A stretch of DNA of 64,000 nucleotides from Pelagibius sp028280305 (GTDB lineage Bacteria > Pseudomonadota > Alphaproteobacteria > Kiloniellales > Kiloniellaceae): NCBI RefSeq assembly GCF_965233615.1, contig NZ_OZ247495.1, one strand, 5' to 3'. This document shows, piece after piece, positions 60,236 through 64,000 of this stretch; within the stretch, counting starts at the first letter, position 1, and every line of letters starts with the position of its first letter. The notes under the pieces are model-generated. The model saw only the letters and a list, made by a program, of their open reading frames with translations. It did no database searches and was not told the DNA's origin. The translations under genes were made by a program, and so were the position numbers.

Positions 60236-61087
60236 ATGGAGTGGCTTGAGGACAACAAGATTCCGCTGGGTAAGTGGATCAAGGCTTTCGTGGAGTTCCT
60301 GAACGACCATGCGGCCTGGTTCTTCGACGGCATTTCCGGCGTTCTGGGATTCCTGATCAACGGCCTGACCGATGTTCTGCTGTTCATCCCAGCCCTGTTT
60401 CTGATCGCGCTCATCGCTGGCGGCGCTTACTGGTTGCAGCGCTCGGTCTGGTTGGCGGTCGGCGTCGCACTCTCGCTGCTGCTGGTCATCAATCTCGGCT
60501 ATTGGGAAGAGACCATCGAAACCCTCTCCCTGGTCATCTACGCCGCCTTCTTCTGTACCGTTATCGGGGTGCCGCTGGGCATCGCCGCGGCGCATCGGCC
60601 CTGGCTCTATACCGGCATGCGGCCGGTGCTTGACCTGATGCAGACCATTCCGACCTTCGCCTATCTTATTCCGACCCTGATCATCTTCGGCCTTGGTGTC
60701 GTGCCCGGGCTGATCTCCACCGTCATTTTCGCGATTCCGGCGCCGATCCGCCTGACCTATCTCGGTGTTTCCTCGGTGCCCAAGAACCTGGTCGAGGCGG
60801 GCGAGTCATTCGGCGCCACAAAAAGCCAGCTGCTCTGGAAAGTCGAGTTGCCCCATGCCATGCCGACCATCATGGCGGGGATTACCCAGTGCATCATGCT
60901 GTCGTTGTCGATGGTGGTTATCGCCGCCCTGGTGGGGGCCGACGGTCTCGGCAAGCCTGTGGTGCGCGCGCTCAACACGGTGAACGTGGCCCAGGGCTTC
61001 GAGGCCGGGCTCTCCATCGTCATCGTCGCCATTCTGCTCGACCGGCTCTGCAAGCAGCGCGGTCCCGGCGCCAAGAAGGAGGGCTGA
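60236..61087 (+). CDS. choW: Choline ABC importer permease
   Basis: A 283-residue permease. A first amphipathic part (MEWLEDNKIPLGKWIKAFVEFLNDH) precedes about six helices, and the coupling loop reads NLVEAGESFGATKSQLLWKVELPHAMPTIMAGI. It follows choX by 133 bases and is 3 bases before choV. Confidence 0.93.
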   Translation: MEWLEDNKIPLGKWIKAFVEFLNDHAAWFFDGISGVLGFLINGLTDVLLFIPALFLIALIAGGAYWLQRSVWLAVGVALSLLLVINLGYWEETIETLSLVIYAAFFCTVIGVPLGIAAAHRPWLYTGMRPVLDLMQTIPTFAYLIPTLIIFGLGVVPGLISTVIFAIPAPIRLTYLGVSSVPKNLVEAGESFGATKSQLLWKVELPHAMPTIMAGITQCIMLSLSMVVIAALVGADGLGKPVVRALNTVNVAQGFEAGLSIVIVAILLDRLCKQRGPGAKKEG

Positions 61088-61090
61088 TCG

Positions 61091-62317
61091 ATGACCGGAC
61101 AAGAAAAGGTATCCGTTGAGTTCAAGGACGTGGACATCATCTTCGGCAAGGAGACCGCGAAGGCGGTCACCCTGCTGGACGGCGGCGCCACCCGCGACGA
61201 AATCCTCGACCGGACCGGCAATGTGCTGGGCGTTGCCGGTGCCTCCCTGGCGATCGAGGAGGGGGAAATCTGCGTCCTGATGGGCCTGTCGGGCTCCGGC
61301 AAGTCGACCTTGCTGCGCGCCGTCAACGGCCTCAACAAGGTCACCCGCGGCGCGGTCATGGTGCGCGACGAGTCCGGCCTGGTCGACGTCGCCTCCTGCG
61401 ACGCCGCCACGCTGCGCCGTCTGCGCATGAGTCGGGTCGCCATGGTGTTTCAGCAGTTCGCCCTGCTGCCCTGGCGCACGGTGAAGGAGAACGTCGGCTT
61501 CGGTCTGGAACTGCGCGGTCTGGCGACGGCGGAGCGCGATGCCATCGTCGAGGAAAAGCTGGAAATGGTCGGCCTGTCGCAGTGGAAGGACAAGTTCGCG
61601 CATGAGCTTTCCGGCGGCATGCAGCAGCGCGTCGGCCTCGCCCGCGCCTTTGCCACCGACGCCGACATCCTGCTGATGGACGAGCCCTTCTCCGCGCTCG
61701 ACCCTCTGATCCGCGATCATCTGCAGGACGAACTGCTGGAACTGCAGCGCCGTCTGAAGAAGACCATCATCTTCGTCAGCCACGATCTCGACGAGGCGCT
61801 GAAGCTGGGCAGCCACATCGCCATCATGGAGGCGGGGCGCATCGTGCAGTACGGTGAGCCGGAGGCCATCGTGCTGAACCCCTCCAACGACTATGTCGCC
61901 GAGTTCGTCGCCCATATGAATCCGCTGAACGTGCTGCGCGGCGGCTCCCTCATGACGCCGGTCGCGGAACTGAAGCGCGAGGATGATTCCGTGCTGCTGG
62001 ACAACCGCGGCCGCTTCCGGGTGAAACTGGATGACAGGGGCGCGCCGGTCTCGGTGACCCTGGACGGCTATCTCGGCCGCCTGATGCCCTACAGCGAGGA
62101 TCTGAACATGGCCGACCTGCCGCCGGTCGCCCTGATCACCGCGCCGACCGATATGTCGATGCGGATCGCCATCGAACTGCGCCAGGCGACCGGGCATCCC
62201 GTCGCCCTGATGGAAGACGGCAGGCTGGTCGGCGTTTGCGGCGACGAGGAAATCTACGCCGGTATCCTGCGCCAGAGCAGCGTGGCCGACGAGCCGGCGG
62301 AGGCGGCGGCTTCGTGA
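61091..62317 (+). CDS. choV: Choline ABC importer ATP-binding protein
   Basis: A 408-residue ATPase of the ProV/OpuAA type. Walker A is GLSGSGKST, the signature LSGGMQQR, Walker B ILLMDEPFSALD and the switch VSHDLDEAL. A short insertion after the first strand (GGATRDEILDRTGNVLG) and a C-terminal regulatory part with CBS-like features (PVALITAPTDMSMRIAIELRQATGHPVALMEDGRLVGV) are usual. The stop overlaps the following GTG start by 4 bases. Confidence 0.94.
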   Translation: MTGQEKVSVEFKDVDIIFGKETAKAVTLLDGGATRDEILDRTGNVLGVAGASLAIEEGEICVLMGLSGSGKSTLLRAVNGLNKVTRGAVMVRDESGLVDVASCDAATLRRLRMSRVAMVFQQFALLPWRTVKENVGFGLELRGLATAERDAIVEEKLEMVGLSQWKDKFAHELSGGMQQRVGLARAFATDADILLMDEPFSALDPLIRDHLQDELLELQRRLKKTIIFVSHDLDEALKLGSHIAIMEAGRIVQYGEPEAIVLNPSNDYVAEFVAHMNPLNVLRGGSLMTPVAELKREDDSVLLDNRGRFRVKLDDRGAPVSVTLDGYLGRLMPYSEDLNMADLPPVALITAPTDMSMRIAIELRQATGHPVALMEDGRLVGVCGDEEIYAGILRQSSVADEPAEAAAS

Positions 62318-63033
62318 ACATACAGGGCATCCTCTTCGACAAGGACGGCACGCTGCTGGACTATCACGGCACCTGGATGCCGTTGAACCGGCGGGCGGCG
62401 CTGGCGGCGGCGGACAATGATCCTCTGCTGGCGGAACGCCTGCTGGTTGCCTCCGGCTACGACCCGGTGAGCGGTACCTGCCTCCCTGACTCGGTCATCA
62501 TCGCCGGCAGCAACGACGACCTGGGTGCCTGCTGGGCCGAGGTGATCGGCGGCGATGCGGCGGAACTCACTGCCCGGCTGTCGCAGATCTTCGAAGCCGG
62601 CAGTGGCGAGACCGCCGTGGCGGTCGAAGGCCTGGCCGGGACGCTGGAGTCCTTGACCGGGCAGGGGCTTGCCCTGGGCGTTGCGACCAACGACAGCGAG
62701 GAAGGCGCCCACAACAGCCTGGCGCCTTTTGCCGTGCTCGACCACTTCGAATTCATCGCCGGTTACGACTCCGGTCACGGCGCCAAGCCCGGGCCCGGCA
62801 TGGTACAGGGCTTCTGCAGGGCTCTCGGTCTCGACCCCGCTGCCGTCGCCGTGGTCGGCGACAGCCGCCACGACATGGAGATGGGGCGGCGCGGTGGTGC
62901 CGGCCTGCTGGTCGGCGTGCTCACCGGCAGCGGTGGCCACGACGACCTCGCCCCCCATGCCCATCACGTGCTGGACAGCATCGCGGGCCTGGAAGCGTTG
63001 CTGGGGGATTTGGCGGGTAAGCGGCGGGCGTAG
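62314..63033 (+). CDS. HAD-superfamily phosphatase
   Basis: A 239-residue hydrolase with a GTG start inside the end of choV (GTGA overlap). The catalytic DxD is in LFDKDGTLLDY (nucleophile and acid), motif II is VATNDSEEG, motif III lies near KPGPGMV and motif IV is VGDSRHDMEMG. The layout is that of small phosphoglycolate phosphatase-like proteins. Coupling to choV suggests it acts with choline use, perhaps removing phosphate from a choline-derived compound, but this is inference. Confidence 0.88.
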   Translation: MNIQGILFDKDGTLLDYHGTWMPLNRRAALAAADNDPLLAERLLVASGYDPVSGTCLPDSVIIAGSNDDLGACWAEVIGGDAAELTARLSQIFEAGSGETAVAVEGLAGTLESLTGQGLALGVATNDSEEGAHNSLAPFAVLDHFEFIAGYDSGHGAKPGPGMVQGFCRALGLDPAAVAVVGDSRHDMEMGRRGGAGLLVGVLTGSGGHDDLAPHAHHVLDSIAGLEALLGDLAGKRRA

Positions 63034-63037
63034 GATT

Positions 63038-63206
63038 CCCCCTCACCCTCCCGCTTCGCGGGCCCCTCTCTCTCCCACGAGGGGAGAGGGTTGTTGCAGT
63101 AACCCGACCCTTCGGTTCGCCCTCTCCCACAAGGGGATCGGGTTATTGCAGCCGTCTCTTTTGTTTCCCCCTCTCCCCTCCGTGGGAGAGGGTCGGGGTG
63201 AGGGGG
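63038..63206. repeat. Composite of inverted palindromic repeats between convergent genes
   Basis: Starts CCCCCTCACCCTCCCGC and ends GGGTCGGGGTGAGGGGG, so the ends are inverted copies. Inside are three CTCTCCC/GGGAGAGG-type units (near 63067-63090, 63121-63138 and 63168-63193) and an inner inverted pair TGCAGTAACCCGACCC / GGGATCGGGTTATTGCA. It fills the gap between the HAD gene and the opposing oxygenase gene, and could end both transcripts. Confidence 0.8.
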
Positions 63207-63222
63207 CTTTGGTTTTGCGCGC

Positions 63223-64000
63223 CTAGAGCACGTCCCCACCCAGTTCCGGAAAGACCTTCGACACCTTGCCCAGCAGGTAGTCGCCGTAGGTGCCTTCGAA
63301 GGCCTGCAGGTCGGCGCCGTCCCAGCGTGGGGCGCCGCTGCCGTCACCCTTCATGGCTGCCGGCGGCAGGGGTTTCATCTCGGCGGCGAAGTCGGGATCG
63401 AAGAAAAGGGGAAAGGAGAGGCGTTCTTCGCCGCTGACGTTCTTCACGCGGTGCGGGGTGGAGCGGTACCAGCCGCCGGTCAGGCGGTCCAGCATGTCGC
63501 CGATGTTGCAGACCAGGGTGCCGGGCAGGGGCGGTGCGGCGATCCAGCCCTGCGGCGTCTTCACCTGCAGGCCGCCGTGATCATCCTGTGCCAGCAATGT
63601 CAGCAGGCCGTAGTCACTGTGTTCCCCCACGCCCCAGTTCTCCTGCCCGTCGACAGCCGGCGGCGTCGGCGGATAGTGGAAGATGCGAAACAGCACCGTG
63701 GGGTCCGCGGTGTAGTGCCGGTGGAAGTAGTCGGCGGCGAGGCCGAGGCTGAGCGCTACGCCCTCGATCAGATGGTGCGCCGCTCGCGTGGCTGCGGCCA
63801 TATAGGCTTCGACGGCAGGGCGCAGTTCGGGCACTTCCGCCGGCCAAAGGTTAGCGCCGTGCAACGGCCATCCGGCTTTCACGCGCGGATGATCTTCGGA
63901 GAGTTCGCTGCCGAAGTAGAGACCTTCCTTGCCGTCCGGCCTTCCCGAGGTCAGCTCGCCGCCCAGCGGAAAGAAACCGCGCCAGGCGCGTCCGCCCCGG
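63223..64000 (-). CDS. 2OG-Fe(II) oxygenase, isopenicillin N synthase-like (partial)
   Basis: The C-terminal 259 codons of a gene that continues beyond the window on the minus strand. Non-haem iron ligands are visible as GEHSDYG (HxD) and STPHRVKN (distal His), and the 2-oxoglutarate-binding motif as RLSFPLFF (RxS). Upstream, RGFFPLGGELTSGRPDGKEGLYFGSEL is the usual conserved block of the family. A GTG at 63882 begins a shorter frame but the real start is off the window. Substrate unknown. Confidence 0.9.
   Translation of the reverse strand, partial: RGGRAWRGFFPLGGELTSGRPDGKEGLYFGSELSEDHPRVKAGWPLHGANLWPAEVPELRPAVEAYMAAATRAAHHLIEGVALSLGLAADYFHRHYTADPTVLFRIFHYPPTPPAVDGQENWGVGEHSDYGLLTLLAQDDHGGLQVKTPQGWIAAPPLPGTLVCNIGDMLDRLTGGWYRSTPHRVKNVSGEERLSFPLFFDPDFAAEMKPLPPAAMKGDGSGAPRWDGADLQAFEGTYGDYLLGKVSKVFPELGGDVL

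Noticed and set aside
63038..63206. The repeated units as a CRISPR array.
   Set aside because: Units are unequal, in both orientations and not separated by uniform spacers; no cas genes are present.

Overview
The window is GC-rich, densely packed bacterial chromosome and reads as an alphaproteobacterium, probably in or near the Rhodospirillales. The pointers are a GlpSTPQUV-type glycerol ABC importer beside glpR and glpD, a ChoXWV-type choline importer divergent from betI-betB-betA, TRAP and MalK-type importers, the four-gene ligase-associated DNA-repair set, a TadG-like von Willebrand protein, and short CTCTCCC/GGGAGAGG palindromic repeats between genes. The genus is inference. I saw no rRNA, tRNA or CRISPR array.

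Layout. 1-1064: end of a LysE-type exporter and a DMT-type exporter. 1480-5969: carbohydrate-type ABC importer (ATPase, Tat-exported binding protein, two permeases). 6006-12789: GNAT acetyltransferase, N-formylglutamate amidohydrolase, HtrA/DegP protease, OmpR/EnvZ-type two-component pair, glyoxalase II, and a shrunken isochorismatase-like protein. 12910-15435: PEP mutase/isocitrate lyase-like enzyme and a DUF427-cyclase fusion. 15693-24199: glycerol regulon glpR / glpD-S-T-P-Q-U-V. 24420-32767: fasciclin lipoprotein, a trypsin-fold lipoprotein lacking its whole catalytic triad, a secreted orphan, LOG-family protein, MFS transporter with divergent LysR, rhodanese, DinB and photolyase. 33065-41544: second fasciclin protein, pdeM, LysR, HpcH aldolase plus TRAP transporter, and the ligase-associated helicase. 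41742-48269: two vWA proteins, small secreted or membrane proteins, HIT protein, and the ligase-associated exonuclease and ATP-dependent ligase. 48471-54897: accessory stretch with a methyltransferase, an IS481 element, RidA, a TPR gene broken by an in-frame TGA, an orphan gene and an IS4 element. 55032-64000: choline-to-betaine genes, choline importer, a HAD phosphatase, and a 2OG-Fe(II) oxygenase cut by the window end.

How it works together. Much of the coding capacity is for uptake of small organic solutes (glycerol, choline, a carbohydrate, an organic acid) followed by first catabolic steps, each under a local regulator (GlpR, BetI, LysR). Envelope stress (HtrA, two-component system) and DNA damage (photolyase, ligase-associated set) are the other themes. 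The most notable observations are the triple-dead trypsin-like lipoprotein, the asymmetric GlpS/GlpT ATPase pair, the in-frame TGA in the TPR gene, the IS481 transposase whose stop codon comes from its target duplication, the IS4 element inside a palindromic repeat, and a hairpin covering the ribosome-binding site of the HtrA gene.
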